Positions 1 to 12,227 of a DNA stretch of 64,000 nt are shown here, piece by piece. The position numbers were made by a program, and so were the translations under genes. The first letter of the stretch is position 1. Each line of letters starts with the position of its first letter. The stretch is from Coregonus clupeaformis. Its lineage: Eukaryota > Chordata > Actinopteri > Salmoniformes > Salmonidae. Below the pieces are notes generated by a model. It saw only the letters and a list, made by a program, of their open reading frames with translations. It had not been told where the DNA came from and searched no databases. The stretch covers positions 62,965,633 to 63,029,632 of the forward strand of contig NC_059220.1 in the NCBI RefSeq assembly GCF_020615455.1. Reading direction: 5' to 3'.

Positions 1-1906
1 TGTTTGACCGAGGTCTGATAATCAGTTCGACTCTGTTACCTGCCCTTATCACACCTGCTGCTCACTAGACTATGAAATGAGGTTATATAGTCAAAATAAT
101 TATACGTTATGGATGACTGATTTTGGACTGTCTGTGGAACTTATTACACATTTTGGAAGGGTTATATGGAAGTGTGAGGTTTTTCACAATTACTGGACAC
201 TTGGGCATGCCAAACTTTGATTAGATGCAAACCAGTCAATCAGCAAGGGAAGTTGAGTTGGAGTGGATAATTATGCAGTTACCTTAATTAAGGTTAGATT
301 GTTTTCATTAACATTCAGAGGTTAGAAAACAGAGTATTTGAGGTAATGTATGGCCACTGTAAAGCTAACATTGACAACACAATTATACCACCAAGAAGAA
401 TAGTAAAAGACAATTTTCTTAATTCATTTTTAATGTAAATTTAGCTAAGAAACAAATTAGCATGGGACATTTTGATAATTTCTCAGTTGTCCAGTGGCCA
501 GTTGTCCAGGCGCCAAACAGTGTTTGTCACTCACAGGTGAATGCCAAGAGTTCCAACCGGGGAGCTGGTATTTCAAAGTGCTACCTATCATTTTCCACCT
601 TAAGAGATAAAAGTACATGATAAATTGAATGTTTGCCAATGAGTCCACGTTAAAAATTGCAACTAAAATAATAAGGGTGAGCAGTTGCCAAATACCTCTC
701 TGCTGCGACATTGTCTGGGACTTTCTGAGAAGGTTCCTTTAAGCTTCACTATGTAATTGAAACATATTACATTTGAAGATAAACATGGTGTTTAGTCCCA
801 GGGCTCTTGGGTGCATTTAAAAAATATATATGATATTACAAGTGACTGCAATCTGGATTACAATATGAGGTGATTCCCAAGCATCCAATAACCTGACAAA
901 GAATACAACAATTTATTGTAGCTATGGCAGGGTATTTTCCATTTCCGTTGAGTCAATTAGAGAAGTAAACTGAATATCCAATATCAATGCTCCTCATTAC
1001 CTGTGAAGAACTAGGAATAGTTGGACTATGATGGTGACAGAATCAAAATGAGATATGGCAAAACCACCCCTAGGTTTTTTATAGTTAATGTGGTATACAA
1101 CATTAACATAATTCACACCTATTCAGAAGAGAAAAATCCAGAAAATATGATATTCAAAGTTGATTATCCCCAAAACTAAAAGGAAAAAATACAGTAAAAT
1201 ATGAATTTCTCTACAAAGATTAGACTGCAAACAATAACATAATTCAAACGTCAGAGTTATCATCGTGAAGGTGTGACCTGGTGTGAACGAATACACCAAG
1301 TAAAAACACTGCGCATGTTTATTACATGAGCTAGCAAGCAGCAACTTACCACATGGTCCTTCGAGACGGATCTGAGGACAAACAGAATGTTCTCTTGGCA
1401 CGAATAGTAATGATTATTATGGGTGTGTGATCAGTGATTCTACTGTACAGGGGTTGATATAAACCTGCAAGAGTCCCATCTGATGACTGGGCTTTCCTGT
1501 TCTGCCACTTCCCAGATCCTCCGGGGATATGCCTGCTTTGAAGAAACAGTGTCAAGTGGGAAGAATTACAGTGCTAGGCTACCACTAAGAGAAAGAATTG
1601 GACTGCTAGGCTACAGCTAAGACAATGTCATAAACATTATTGCCTGTGTGAACGCAGCATTTAAAACAGAGGTTTGCTAGAACATAACCTCTCATCTTTC
1701 AGCATTGAATAGATAGGATTGCAACCCAACCTCATACTGAAAAACTGTATGTGGAGGACCAGTGTTTATTAAGTCCTTTGAACAGGTGCAAAGATAACGA
1801 GGTCAATAGGTGTTACAATCTATTAATTTCCCTCAGTTGACTGAATGTCTGTGTTCTGTCTGTACAATTTCTATTGCTGGCAGCACCTATTCATTAAGTC
1901 AAATTC
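1..1906. other. Unique AT-rich DNA, no gene seen
   Basis: No open frame with recognisable protein similarity, no exon-like block with credible splice sites and no repeat family could be recognised. The short open frames on the minus strand look like chance frames. Positions 1570-1620 hold a small imperfect duplication around the word gctaggcta. Confidence 0.5.
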
Positions 1907-1927
1907 TGTGTGTGTGTGTGTGTGTGT
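1907..1927. repeat. (TG)n microsatellite, short
   Basis: About ten uninterrupted TG dinucleotides followed by taaatg. It is a simple repeat of the kind common in teleost DNA. Confidence 0.95.
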
Positions 1928-2489
1928 AAATGTACTTGGCAAATGAAGTGATTCTGATTATTTTATACTGAAAAGACATAAAAAGAACCTTGAGATGGAC
2001 CTGCCTAATTGTTTAACAACTACAGGTCTGAGATCACAATTTGTGATTAGGCTAATGGAATATTTGAAAGGCATTGCTACAGCTTTTTAATTGCTGACCT
2101 TTGGTCTTTAGGTGTTATGAAGTGGAGCAAATGGGACCAAGGTCACCAGCCTTGATAGAATCAACAATAGCCTTTGAAAAGCCTGAAAACTGAGATCCTT
2201 CATTGAGTTCCTACTGAATATACAGTATCAAGCAACCTTGGATAAAGAGGACATTCAGAGGGTAGGCAGAATAAGCCGCTGACAGGAAAACATCTGCAGT
2301 CCATCTGTGTAAATGATATTAGTCAATGAGAAGTCTAATTAGAAACTCAGGGAAATAAAGAGCCAACAGTCAGCCCAGATCAAAAATGTATCAGCCGAAA
2401 TGTAAAAAAGTCGCAAAACGATTTCATTGCATGCTGATTTGTGTGTTTCCAGTGAGGCTGGCCTAAGCAATATGCATGCAATAGAAGGG
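1928..2489. other. Unique DNA, nothing recognised
   Basis: Ordinary AT-rich sequence between two TG microsatellites, with no coding or repeat signal that I can support. Confidence 0.4.
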
Positions 2490-2643
<154 letters not shown>

Positions 2644-5400
2644 GACTGAGAAAAAGGGGTGGTGCACCGGGTTTACTCTTAAACTCAGACTTGAAAGGTC
2701 CCTTCATCATTTTTTATGTACAAGAAATAGAGACGTTTGAGATTGGTTTTTGTCTTTCAACTATTGTCCGAGCTGAAACACTACTGAAAGATTTGCCCAT
2801 TTATCATTATGACACCAAATCACTCCCCACAGTGCAACTGAATTCCTCAGCATTCATCTTAGCTGTTTCCCAGTAGGATCACAATGGTCACAGAAGCTAA
2901 TCCTGAGGTGGGCTTATTTGGTCAAATGTGCAAAAAGAGGGAAAACAGCACAACACTGCAGGTAGAAATTAAATATGTATTCACTTCCAAATTAATGTAA
3001 TGTCTTGAGACTTATAATAATAATAAAATGTATTACATTTCTATAGCGCTTTTCACAATACCAAAGCGCTTTGAAAGCAAAAAATAAACAAGCAATAATA
3101 GTATAGGCTATACTTCTATAGCCTAGCTATAGTTATCTAGGTCAACCCAGTAGAGGCTTTGAGTGCATGCATCCTCCAAAGATGGAGAGGGACAGTTCAT
3201 GGTTTGATCAGAAGATGGTGGTCAGGGAGATGGTTGATGAATGGTGACGCCATGCACTTAACCACAACCAGCTTTTACAAAAAAATAACAATTCCTTCCA
3301 AAATGACGAGGTTTGACTGTTTCAAAGCGTTTTTATAAAGCTCGGTTCACTGGAGGATGACAACATAGAAATGGAATGAATGAAATATATAAAAGTATGT
3401 GTGTTGCTGTGGCAAGCACAAATTAATTCAATATATATCACTGAACTTCAAGCCACTTTGGGTAAATGCATCTTTAAAAATGACCATATTCTGATAAAAT
3501 ATTATTTAAAAGATGAAGGCCATCACTGATCTGTTGTTCTTACTGTGTTACATTTTATAATTATAACTTACATTATAGTTCAAGCCAAAGTAAAAGCTCA
3601 AATGGGGGAAATAGTATATTATTACAAAGCAACCCTTCCTCACAATGAGTTTATGCCCAAGGAAACATGAAGTCATTACAATAATGGAGGGTTACTTGGC
3701 GATACTGGGCACCCTGGCCTGCTTTACAGTGGCGTTGTCGGCGAATTAGCATGACTCTGTGTCTTTGTTTTTCATCCCATTTCCAGTTGTGCCTTGGCAG
3801 AAGACGAAACGCATGGATTACCCAGTAAATATTTGTTTGGAGCTCTGCCGCAATCCACTTCCTACCAAATATCATGCTCTACATGCATGGATTAAGATAG
3901 GATTAGGCTAGGATTACAGTTCAGTGCAACTTTACTGGGAAAAATTATCGATTGGAACATGATTACTGGCAGTCAATTTACAGTAATAGACATTTAGAAT
4001 TGAGTCATGATTTTATTAGAATCTATTTTTTTTAAATGATATTTAACTATTGTTGTTATACAGTATGTCACCAACACCCATAATTTACATGCCGCTTGCA
4101 GTGACATTACTTATACGTCATTACTTATATGTCATTGTACCTCCTGTGTACTGTATCATTTCTGGGTACAGTTGGCTCATATCATCGCACAAAAAAAGAA
4201 AAGTCATCATTACAACACTAGCTTGTTCTGCTGTAACTTTATACTCCCCGCTGAGGGATCTCACCTCGTTTCTAAATTTGACTCCTCTTCCTTTTTTGTG
4301 AAGGACAAAGCTTAGTTCACCCGACAGACACTAACCTCTTCAGAAGTCTCACACCCTGAGGGCAGGCTTTCTCATAGGGGCCATTCAATCTCCTGATGTG
4401 CTAACGTGCTCTCCTTTTTTACCAAATCCATTTCATGTCGCTCACGCAATGGGAAACTGTACCACACAGCAGTTTGTAGAGGATACTTACTTTTGTATCT
4501 GCATGTTTGTGACTTCTTTTAGAGAAGGGCATTGTGAATTGAATAATTTGACCATCCAACGTTTTACCACTATAAGTGGTTTTAATCAGAACTATACATA
4601 GAGAAAAAGTATGGATATAAACAAATATTGTATATAGGCCTACTGAGAGAAACAGAGAAAAACAGTTTTTCACTTTGATGAAAAGGTTGAATTTCGGCAT
4701 AGGAACCATGTCATTTTTGGTTTGATTTAATCTGTACTGTAGTCACAGATAAGGCAAGGTCCTTGCCGAACAAGCTAAAGACACATTTCAATATGCTAAA
4801 TCGTTTTTATTTTAGGAAAGGTTCTAAGATAGGGAAGAAAATAAATATTTTTTGTTATCGCCCCGGTGACATACCTTTACAACATAAGACGAATTATACT
4901 CTCTCCCTATATTGCTGTATTAATTTATCACGGTCACTTGGTTGTTTTCATCTTGTGTATGGTTTGATAAACAGCTGTTCCTTTAAGTACCTTCCAGAAG
5001 CAATGTGTAGATAAAGACTGATGCATTGGCAGCTTACATTGGCAGGCTAAGTACTGCATATAATTTCTACCCATGCAAGTTTTATTTCAATCCCTCATAT
5101 CCAACCCCACGCCTATTAAGCTCTCAATCCATATTAATGATGGCTGACTGTTGACGTTAGTAACCAGAAGAATGCAACCAATTATTAACCCTGGGTGTCC
5201 ATTTCATAACACCACAACCTGCATCTATTATATTAAGTGGTGTCAATGAGGTAACCTCTGGTCTGTCGTGCCGTGTTATACTGTACCAAACCACGCTTGA
5301 ATTCACAATGTTTCCACCACCCCAGACTTCAAAATGTTCTTCAGACCTCTCACTTTGTTGATGAAAGAAACCCGAGGCGAGGAAGTCGGTAAATATGATA
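2644..5400. other. Mostly unique AT-rich DNA
   Basis: No gene recognised. Positions 3009-3075 hold an (AAT)n start followed by ctatagcgcttttcac and a second agcgcttt word, resembling a widespread short fish repeat, but the family cannot be named. Positions 4085-4135 hold a few imperfect copies of a short unit containing gtcattactta. The rest looks unique. Confidence 0.4.
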
Positions 5401-5402
5401 TA

Positions 5403-5801
5403 CAGTTGAAGTCGGAAGTTTACATACGCTTAGGTTGGAGTAATTAAAACTTGTTTTTCAACCACTCCACAAATTTCTTGTCAACAAACTATAGTTTTGG
5501 CTAGTCGGTTAGGACATCTACTTTGTGCATGACCCAAGTTAAACAATTTAAAGGCAATGCTACCAAATACTAATTGAGTGTATGTAAACTTCTGACCCAC
5601 TGGGAATGTGATGAAATAAATAAAAGCTTAAATAAATCACTCTCTCTACTATTATTCTGACATTTCACCTTCTTAAAATAAAGTGGTGATCCTAACTGAC
5701 CTAAGATAGGGATTTTTTACTAGGATTAAATGTCAGGAATTGTGAAAAACTGAGTTGAAATGTATTTGGCTAAGGCGTATGTAAACTTCCGACTTCAACT
5801 G
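5403..5801. mobile_element. Internally deleted Sleeping Beauty-type Tc1/mariner element
   Basis: The left end reads cagttgaagtcggaagttt and the right end is its near-perfect inverse, with TA dinucleotides outside both ends (5401-5402, 5802-5803). The left part matches the left inverted repeat of the salmonid family from which Sleeping Beauty was reconstructed. After about 160 bp it jumps directly to the right inverted repeat, starting near the inner direct repeat around gtatgtaaacttctgaccc at 5580. No transposase sequence remains. At 399 bp it is a MITE-like remnant that could once have been mobilised in trans, because outer and inner transposase-binding repeats are both visible. Confidence 0.93.
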
Positions 5802-5803
5802 TA

Positions 5804-5966
5804 CATACATGCAACATTGAACTTCAATTTTATTTGAAAATGCTGCATAGTTTTTTTATATTTATACCCCTGTGTATAAAGTTTGTGTTATTTGTTGTAC
5901 TGTTTTGTAAGATATGTTTGTATATTGTGTTATATTTGTTGTTAATGAAAATAAAAATATATGTTT
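5804..5966. other. AT-rich spacer
   Basis: Short T-rich stretch between the Sleeping Beauty-type remnant and the putative gypsy LTR. No feature is recognised; the open frame across it is low-complexity Leu/Phe/Ile. Confidence 0.4.
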
Positions 5967-6358
5967 TGTGGCAGACCAGGGGGTTTGGTCAAGACGTTTA
6001 CACAGATCAGACACGGACAGAATTGTATTAGCTTTGTTTCAAGGGTGTTTATTTAAATAATAAACAAAGAGAAAAGAATAGGTGTCCTCCAGGAGACCTC
6101 CTCCAAGATATCGTCTTCTGGGCTCCGGGGTCTTGCCGTATCCTGTGGGGAACAAAACCGAGCTCCCTCCGTTATCTCTGGTACTGAGCATGACTGTACG
6201 GGAGTAACCTCTCTTCCCCAGTCCCCACCATTGTGTGCTGCCTTTCTGGCAGCTTAATTGGACTCGTCCAGCTGGTGAGCAATCAGCCCCTTGATTACTC
6301 ACCAACCACAATCAGCCCCAATTAGTCCTGGCCGGAGAGACCGTTGAGACCTGGCACA
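5967..6358 (-). mobile_element. Putative LTR of a Ty3/gypsy element
   Basis: On the minus strand the block begins TGTGCCAGG and ends TGCCACA, giving TG...CA termini with short imperfect inverted ends. It contains an AATAAA-type signal (reverse complement near 6055-6063) in the 3' part, as expected for R-U5. A purine-rich G-run lies just upstream on the same strand near 6375-6385, a weak polypurine-tract candidate. It lies on the same strand and downstream of the decayed gypsy pol at 6900-8385, so it may be that element's 3' LTR. No second LTR copy is present in the window, so the boundaries are inferred. Confidence 0.55.
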
Positions 6359-6389
6359 TCCAGCAGAGGGAGCAATCCCCGCGTGATGT

Positions 6390-6896
6390 ACACAGAAAGC
6401 GGCACAGGTCCTAATCCAGGCACTTGTCATCTCCCGTCTGGATTATTGCAACTCGCAGTTGGCTGGGCTCCCTGCCTGTGCCATTAAACCTCTACAACTT
6501 ATTCAGAACGCTGTAGCCCGTCTGGTGATCAACCTTCCCAAGTTCTCTCATGTCACCCCGCTCCTCCGCACACTCCACTGGCTTCCAGTTGAGGCACGCA
6601 TCTACTACAAGACCATGGTGCTTGCCTACGGAGCTGTGAGGGGAACGGCACCTCCTTACCTTCAGGCTCTGATCAGACCCTACACCCAAACGAGGGCACT
6701 ACGTTCATCCACCTCTGGCCTGCTAGCCCCCCTACCTCTACGGAAGCACAGTTCCCGCTCAGCCCAGTCAAAGCTATTCGCTGCTCTGGCACCCCAATGG
6801 TGGAACAAGCTCCCCCACGACGCCAGGACAGCGGAGTCACTTACCACCTTCCGGAGACACTTGAAACCCTACCTCTTTAAGGAATACCTGGAATAG
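6390..6896 (+). pseudogene. L2-type LINE, C-terminal part of reverse transcriptase ORF
   Basis: An open frame from about 6390 to the stop at 6894-6896 encodes the conserved C-terminal tail of teleost L2-like ORF2 protein. It includes SRLDYCNSQLAGLPA, LIQNAVARLVINLPKFSHVT, LHWLPVEARIYYK and APQWWNKLPHDARTAESL. The catalytic RT and endonuclease portions are absent, so this is a 5'-truncated copy, as is usual for LINEs. The stop codon is followed directly by gypsy RNase H sequence in the opposite orientation and not by the usual L2 3' untranslated tail. A nearly identical peptide end is encoded on the minus strand near 56700-56790. Confidence 0.85.
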
Positions 6897-6899
6897 AAG

Positions 6900-8385
6900 T
6901 GGGTGCCCAACAGGTAATACTTGAGAGTGTCTAGCGCCCACGTCACCGCTAGGCACTCTTTCTCAACAATCAAGTACTTTTTTTTCTCTGGGTATCAGCT
7001 TTCGGCTTATGTACATGATGGGGTGCTCCTCCCCATCGTGTACCTGGGACAGGACAGCCCCTAGTCCCGTGTCGCATCGGCACCTAGAAATCGGGCGTTA
7101 CGAGAATCGGATGGAAGGACAGCGCATCCTTCAGCTGCCTGAACGCCGCTTCGGACTCGCCCGTCTATTTCACTGTTTTCTGGAGGTGGGCACTGGTTAG
7201 ATCGGTAAGGGGAGAGCCTATAGCCGCAAAGTTGGGGATAAACCGGCTGTAGTATCCTGCCAGTCCCAGGAAGGACTTGACCTGTGTCTTGGTGCATGGA
7301 ACGGGCCAGTCACATACTGCGTGGACCTTCCTCTTGACTTTCCCCCGTCTGATCAAATACCCCAGGTACTCCACCTCCTTGAACCCTAGCTTGCATTTCT
7401 TGGGGTTCACTGTCAACCCGGCTTGCCTGAGCGTGTCCAGCACCGCCTGGAGGCGAGTCAGGTGCTCTTCCCAACCTTGGCTGTGGATGATGATATCATC
7501 CAAATAGGCTGCTGCGTACTGTTGGTGGGGTCGGAGGACTCAGTCCACCAGGGGCTGGAATGTGGGTGGGCTCCTTGGAGACCGAATGGGAGCAACTGAT
7601 ACTGATATAAGCCATCCGGTGTCGAAAACGCTGTCTTCTCCCGGGAGGAGGCTGCCAACGGTACCTGCCAATCCTTTGGTCAGGTCGAGGGTGCCGATGT
7701 ACCGGGCCTTTCCCAATCGGTCGATGAGCTCGTCCACCCTCGGCATGGGGAAGTCATTACAGAAGCGCAGGCCACCATCTGGTTTGGGCACCAACACAAT
7801 GGGGCTGCACTATGCGCTGTGGGACTCTTCGATGACCCCCATCCTCAGCATAGCCTCTACTTCCTGCTTCACGGCCTTCCAGTATGGCCTCTTTCGTACC
7901 GTTTCCTCGGGCCGGGTGCGGAAGTGGTGTTCAATGAGGGTTGTGCAGCCCGGCTTCTCGGAGAACACAGCCATGTTCCGATCAACGAGCTCCCGGAGCG
8001 TTTGCTTCTGGGCCGGGTCGAGGTCCTCATTGCTCGGGACCACCACTGGTACCGTTGGCATCCTGGGTCCTGACCATAACACGGCCAAGGCTTTCCTATC
8101 GTGCCAACTCTTCAATAGGTTCACATGGTAAATATTTTGGAGTTTCCGTCTCCCCGGCTGCCGTACGCGGTAATTGACAGGTCCCAGCTTCTCTATCACC
8201 TCATACGGCCCGTGCCATGTTGCCAGGAACTTACTTTCTGCCGTGGGGATTAAGACCAGCACCTTGTCTCCCACCTGGAATTCTCGGGGCTGGTTTCCTT
8301 GATTGTAGACCTGGGCTTGGGCGCACTGGGCCTTCTCCATATGTTCCCTTACCATGCTCCCCCTGGTGGCTAACCTGCTGTACGC
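6900..8385 (-). pseudogene. Decayed Ty3/gypsy pol, integrase C-terminus then RT and RNase H (Gmr1-like order)
   Basis: Reading on the minus strand from 8385, one frame carries the integrase C-terminal GPY/F module (FLATWHGPYEVIEKLGPVNY, near 8170-8230). It runs on through IYHVNLLKSWHD into the start of a reverse transcriptase (VEAMLRMGVIEESHS, near 7815-7860). RT continues as LVPKPDGGLRFCNDF, PMPRVDELIDRLG, DLTKG, then after a frameshift REKTAFSTPDGLYQYQLLPF, and after another YLDDIIIHS (catalytic YLDD at about 7495-7506). RNase H remnants (GLGAVLSQVHDGEEHPIMYI) follow to about 6903. About a dozen residues normally present between CNDF and PMPRVDEL are deleted. Integrase before RT is the order described for Gmr1-like deuterostome gypsy elements. 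Several frameshifts make it non-functional, and integrase similarity stops near 8385, where unrelated DNA begins. Confidence 0.85.
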
Positions 8386-9804
8386 CACAATTTCAAACAA
8401 ATCCTTTGAGTCACTATTGACAGCAAAAATGCATATAATTCAATCAAGGTCTCATCTCGTGTTGGTCACTTGTTGTTACATGGTGTTTGCCTTGTGTATG
8501 GGGTTGATATTTGGGTTTGCTTGCAGTCCACATCAAGGAGGGAGGACAGAGCTCACTCCCCACATCCCTAGACTTCACAGTGCAAACATCCAACAGCCAA
8601 AATGCTACACTCTCTCCAGAATAATAATAATAATAATGTGAAAATAAATGCACATTATTAGAGGCTGTGTTTGTATGCTGGCCACATGTTTGCGTTTAAG
8701 ACACAATGTCTATCATTTTCAGTACTTCTCCAACCTATGTCATTTCTGTAAACCATTTTAATAGAGCCATCTGACATGCGGATAAAGAAACAGTACAAAA
8801 GCCTTTTCAAATCTTAGCAGACCACGTACATGTTAATGGCTTTCAAAAATTACTACTTTGCAATGTTCAGTGGAAGCTACAATTCATCCCAAATGAGCAC
8901 ATCTTTTTCTAAATGGCCAGACATGCTCACATTTCAGTCACAGTATTTATTCTTAAACATAATTTAAATATAAAGTAAAATATCCCACAAAACATCTATG
9001 CCTCTTGAACTATATAATTATTTTCATGCAACATTTGCATTGCATCAAGATTGTTACATTGAGGTGGATTGTTCAAATATAATTCAATATATTTCGCTTT
9101 CAGTATATTATCCATTGAGATAGATAGCAATGCAACTTTAAATTAAGCTAATTGGAGTTTATTTATTTTGTTCCTTTCTCATTGATTATGTTCCTGTTGT
9201 AATTAGCCTCCACCCCTTACTTAACCATTACAATAAAATTGGTAATTTTGGAAGGAACAAAGGATTAACATTTATCGTTACAATCCTTAAGAGATTTCAG
9301 CTCAAATGAAATACACTGATGCACTCATTGACATGGTTGTCGGTTCTTTGCAGTGGGGGATGCTATGCTACATGGAATTTGATGGATTGATAGGGGAGAA
9401 AGTGCTGGGACTCGCAGGTTGACGGGGAAGTGGAGAGTCAGCAGATTACAGGACAAGAAGGATCAGAGGTGTGTGTGTGTGTGCGTCAGCCTGTGATGAG
9501 CCATCACAAAGGGCAGGGTACTTTACAGCCCTGTGTTTCACCCTGTGACAGCAAACCCTGGAGGAAACGTGACTTACTAAGTAACGGCTGCTGAATGTTA
9601 AGGTAATGTCGGAACCTGCGCCGGATAAAAGTCTGATTGATGCGATGATCATGCCATGTCGTTATAGAGTACACAAGCATCACAGATAGATAGTGACAGT
9701 TATACACAAATCCTAATATGATCCAATGGAAAAATCATGGAAGGGGATTTTAACATGTAAGAGTGCAGATGTATATTAGAGCATCGCAGTCAGCTCAAAT
9801 GACA
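8386..9804. other. Unique AT-rich DNA
   Basis: No gene recognised. An (AAT)n tract lies near 8622-8638 and a short TG tract at 9471-9482. The remainder looks like unique sequence. Confidence 0.4.
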
Positions 9805-10025
9805 GGTAGCCTAGCGGTTAGAGCATTGGGCCAGTAACTTAAAGTTCGCTAGTTTGAATCCCTGAGCCGACAAGTTGAAAAATCTCTTGATGTGCCCTTG
9901 AGCAAGGCACTTAACTCTAATTGCCCCAGCATCGCCATTGATAATTGCAGACCTTGGCTGTGACCCCACTCTCTGAGGGTGTCTCAGGGAGAGTTGGGAT
10001 ATGCCCAAAAAACCCATTTCCAATT
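9805..10025 (+). mobile_element. tRNA-derived salmonid SINE, diverged
   Basis: The block begins with a tRNA-like head: box A-like tagcctagcggttagagc and box B-like agtttgaatccctgagc near 9850-9870. The body contains gcccttgagcaaggcactta and ctctgagggtgtctcaggg. The same family recurs at 63637-63900 with a better-conserved head and body. It is a retroposed SINE and not a tRNA gene: the acceptor stem does not pair and a long unrelated body follows. Confidence 0.8.
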
Positions 10026-10042
10026 CACACATGCATGTTAAT

Positions 10043-10814
10043 TAGGGGTGTAACGATTCTTTTTAATCACGATTCGTGGTTGTCGTATACGATTCAAGGA
10101 CGATATTGGTTCATTTAGAACGATACGATCCGAAACGATTCAGTGACTTGAAATCGATTCAGTAACCTTTTAGCCAAAAATTCAACCAGTGTGACTGAAA
10201 TAAATACCTGGATACTGGACAGTGCAGGTGAAGTTTCCTAGATTCCTGTTTCTTGTAAGCTCCTGAGTGGCGCAGTGGTCTAAGGGGAATAACTGTGCCA
10301 CTAGAGATCCTGGTTCGAATCCAGGCTCTGTCGCAGCCGGCCGCGACCGGGGAGACTCATGGGCGGTGCACAATTGGCCCAGCGTCGTCCAGGTTAGGGG
10401 AGGGAATGGCCAGCAGGGATGTAGCTCAGTTGATAGAGCATGGTGTTTGCAACGCCAGGGTTGTGGGTTCGATTCCCACGGGGGCCAGTATATATACAAA
10501 AATATATATGTATTCACTAACTGTAAGTCGCTCTGGATAAGAGCATCTGCTAAATTACGTAAATGTAAGGACCGCAATGGTGGCTTGATAATTTCTCGCT
10601 TGTCGGCTTCTCCTCTGTTGTCCGCCATGCTATGTTTGTCTGACGTGCTTAAATCCAATGGGTTATTTCCTAGTATCGATTTATTACATTTTAAAACGAT
10701 GTTAGATTGATATATGTTGTCCAAAAGGCCAACTCGCGAGCACAGATCGATGTAGTTGGATCATAGGAATATAAATCGATACATCGATGTAGTAGATGGA
10801 TCGTTACACCCCTA
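10043..10814. mobile_element. Non-autonomous hAT-like DNA transposon with 8-bp target duplication
   Basis: The left end taggggtgtaacgat and the right end atcgttacaccccta are inverted copies. The flanks atgttaat (10035-10042) and atattaat (10815-10822) form an 8-bp duplication with one mismatch, the length typical of the hAT superfamily. Subterminal DNA carries many cgattc/gatcga words, which could be transposase-binding repeats. No transposase frame remains. A dimeric SINE (10259-10569) lies inside and probably accounts for nearly half the length. Confidence 0.85.
10259..10569 (+). mobile_element. Dimeric tRNA-derived SINE with L2-like tail
   Basis: Two tRNA-like heads stand in tandem. The first has gagtggcgcagtggtctaag and ggttcgaatcc, followed by a body containing cagccggccgcgaccgg. 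The second, at about 10420-10487, has gtagctcagttgatagagc and gggttcgattcccac, with a TGC-like anticodon position. The 3' end (tgtaagtcgctctggataag, near 10520-10540) matches the 3' tail of the L2 LINE fragment at 56504-56792. It lies inside the hAT-like element and so is younger than it. Confidence 0.88.
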
Positions 10815-10822
10815 ATATTAAT

Positions 10823-12227
10823 ACACACTTGTGAAGATAGGACAGATAAGCATCATCCCACTTGATCTCCATTTGATTAAAATGTTCTGTTTAATCTTTC
10901 TACTACTTCCTGGTACCAGTGCTAGGCTGCTATGCTCTGCCACCTTCCAGATGACGTCCTTGGAATCTCATCTAATCATTTTGATCATTAGGTTTGTTCA
11001 TGTTCGTGTACACAATCAATAAAGCATATTGAAGCGAGCGTTTGGCTCCCCTCAAAGCCTGCGCTTTGAGTGCCTTGATCAAGCGTCGAATGGCTCCAAT
11101 GGCCTTTGGAAATAAACCCTGTAAATGCCGATATCAATTGTTCATAAGCGGGCCCTTGGCTCGGTAGAGGCTGTGTCTATTTAAAGAGGGGCAGCTGGTG
11201 AGAGTGGTGCGTGGGCCCAAGTCAAATGAAGCCTGACATAATTTTTCCATTATCGATTTGTCCAAAGATGAGAACACTTTGCCAAGTTCAACAGGCATCA
11301 CATTGGGAGGAAGATAAAAAATACAGGAGGTCTGATGTGCCATTTTCCTTGTGACCAATTGTTGGTTTGAGCAAAATCGTATAATTACACAGGACATTGT
11401 ATCTTGTTATTTCGGAAAATAGTGATATATTGATGAATGTGTCTGCGGGGAGAAAACTAAACATGAACATGTTTACTAGTGCTAATTACTATCAACTGGT
11501 TGAAGTATAAATGATGGGAGCCAAAGGAAATCTGGGTGGTAGGTTTGGAGTATTACTATTTCTCAATGGAGATTCCTTCAGGTTAAGCAGTTGTTGTTGT
11601 CTCAAGATAGCTTTTTGGACTTGCTTGAAGTTGGAGGGCATGTTAGGCTCTTCTCTAATTGGGTAGCAGGGGGATTCTCTGTATTGTCTCACACACAGCA
11701 AACACATCTTTCCTTAATTGGCTGGATAGGGTGTTCTGCCCAATGATGTAGAATCGCCCTGCAGGATTCTTCCCTAAGTTGGTCCAACCATGAACTATTT
11801 GAATTACTTCACCAATTCAACTTTTCTGTTTGGAGTTTTTCTGTTTATGGTTGGGTAATTGTAAAAAGTAAGGCAATGATTGTGGTAAGATTATGGGTCA
11901 GGGAACCGTCCACCTTTCACTTACAGAAACACTAAGCTCAACATAACAAAGGAAGTAAATTTCTAATTAAAGCTATACTTGTATTACACAGCGCTACAGA
12001 GCGCGAACACTTAGGCCCATCAAGTGGATAGCTGTTAGCATTTTAGGATGATTGGAAGGGTCCCAAAAGTGTCTGATTGCTCCAGATAACATCCAGATAA
12101 AGCCACTTAGATGGATTATAATGGTAGAGGAGAGCTGCACTACGTACCTGTCTGACATACACTGACAATTGAGAGTGCCAGATTTTGGCACCAGCCCTGA
12201 TGAGATTCAGAAGATCTTCAAGTAATC
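10823..12227. other. Unique DNA with possible conserved non-coding patch
   Basis: No gene recognised. Positions 11033-11160 are more GC-rich and less repetitive than their surroundings, without an open frame. This could be a conserved non-coding element, but that cannot be judged from one sequence. Confidence 0.35.

Noticed and set aside
7562..8131. 189-codon plus-strand frame
   Set aside because: It lies antisense to the gypsy integrase/RT remnant and has no similarity of its own.
10420..10490. tRNA-Ala-like sequence
   Set aside because: It is the second head of a dimeric SINE: body and L2-like tail follow and the acceptor stem does not close.
10182..10724. 180-codon minus-strand frame
   Set aside because: It crosses a hAT-like element and a dimeric SINE and encodes only SINE-derived words.
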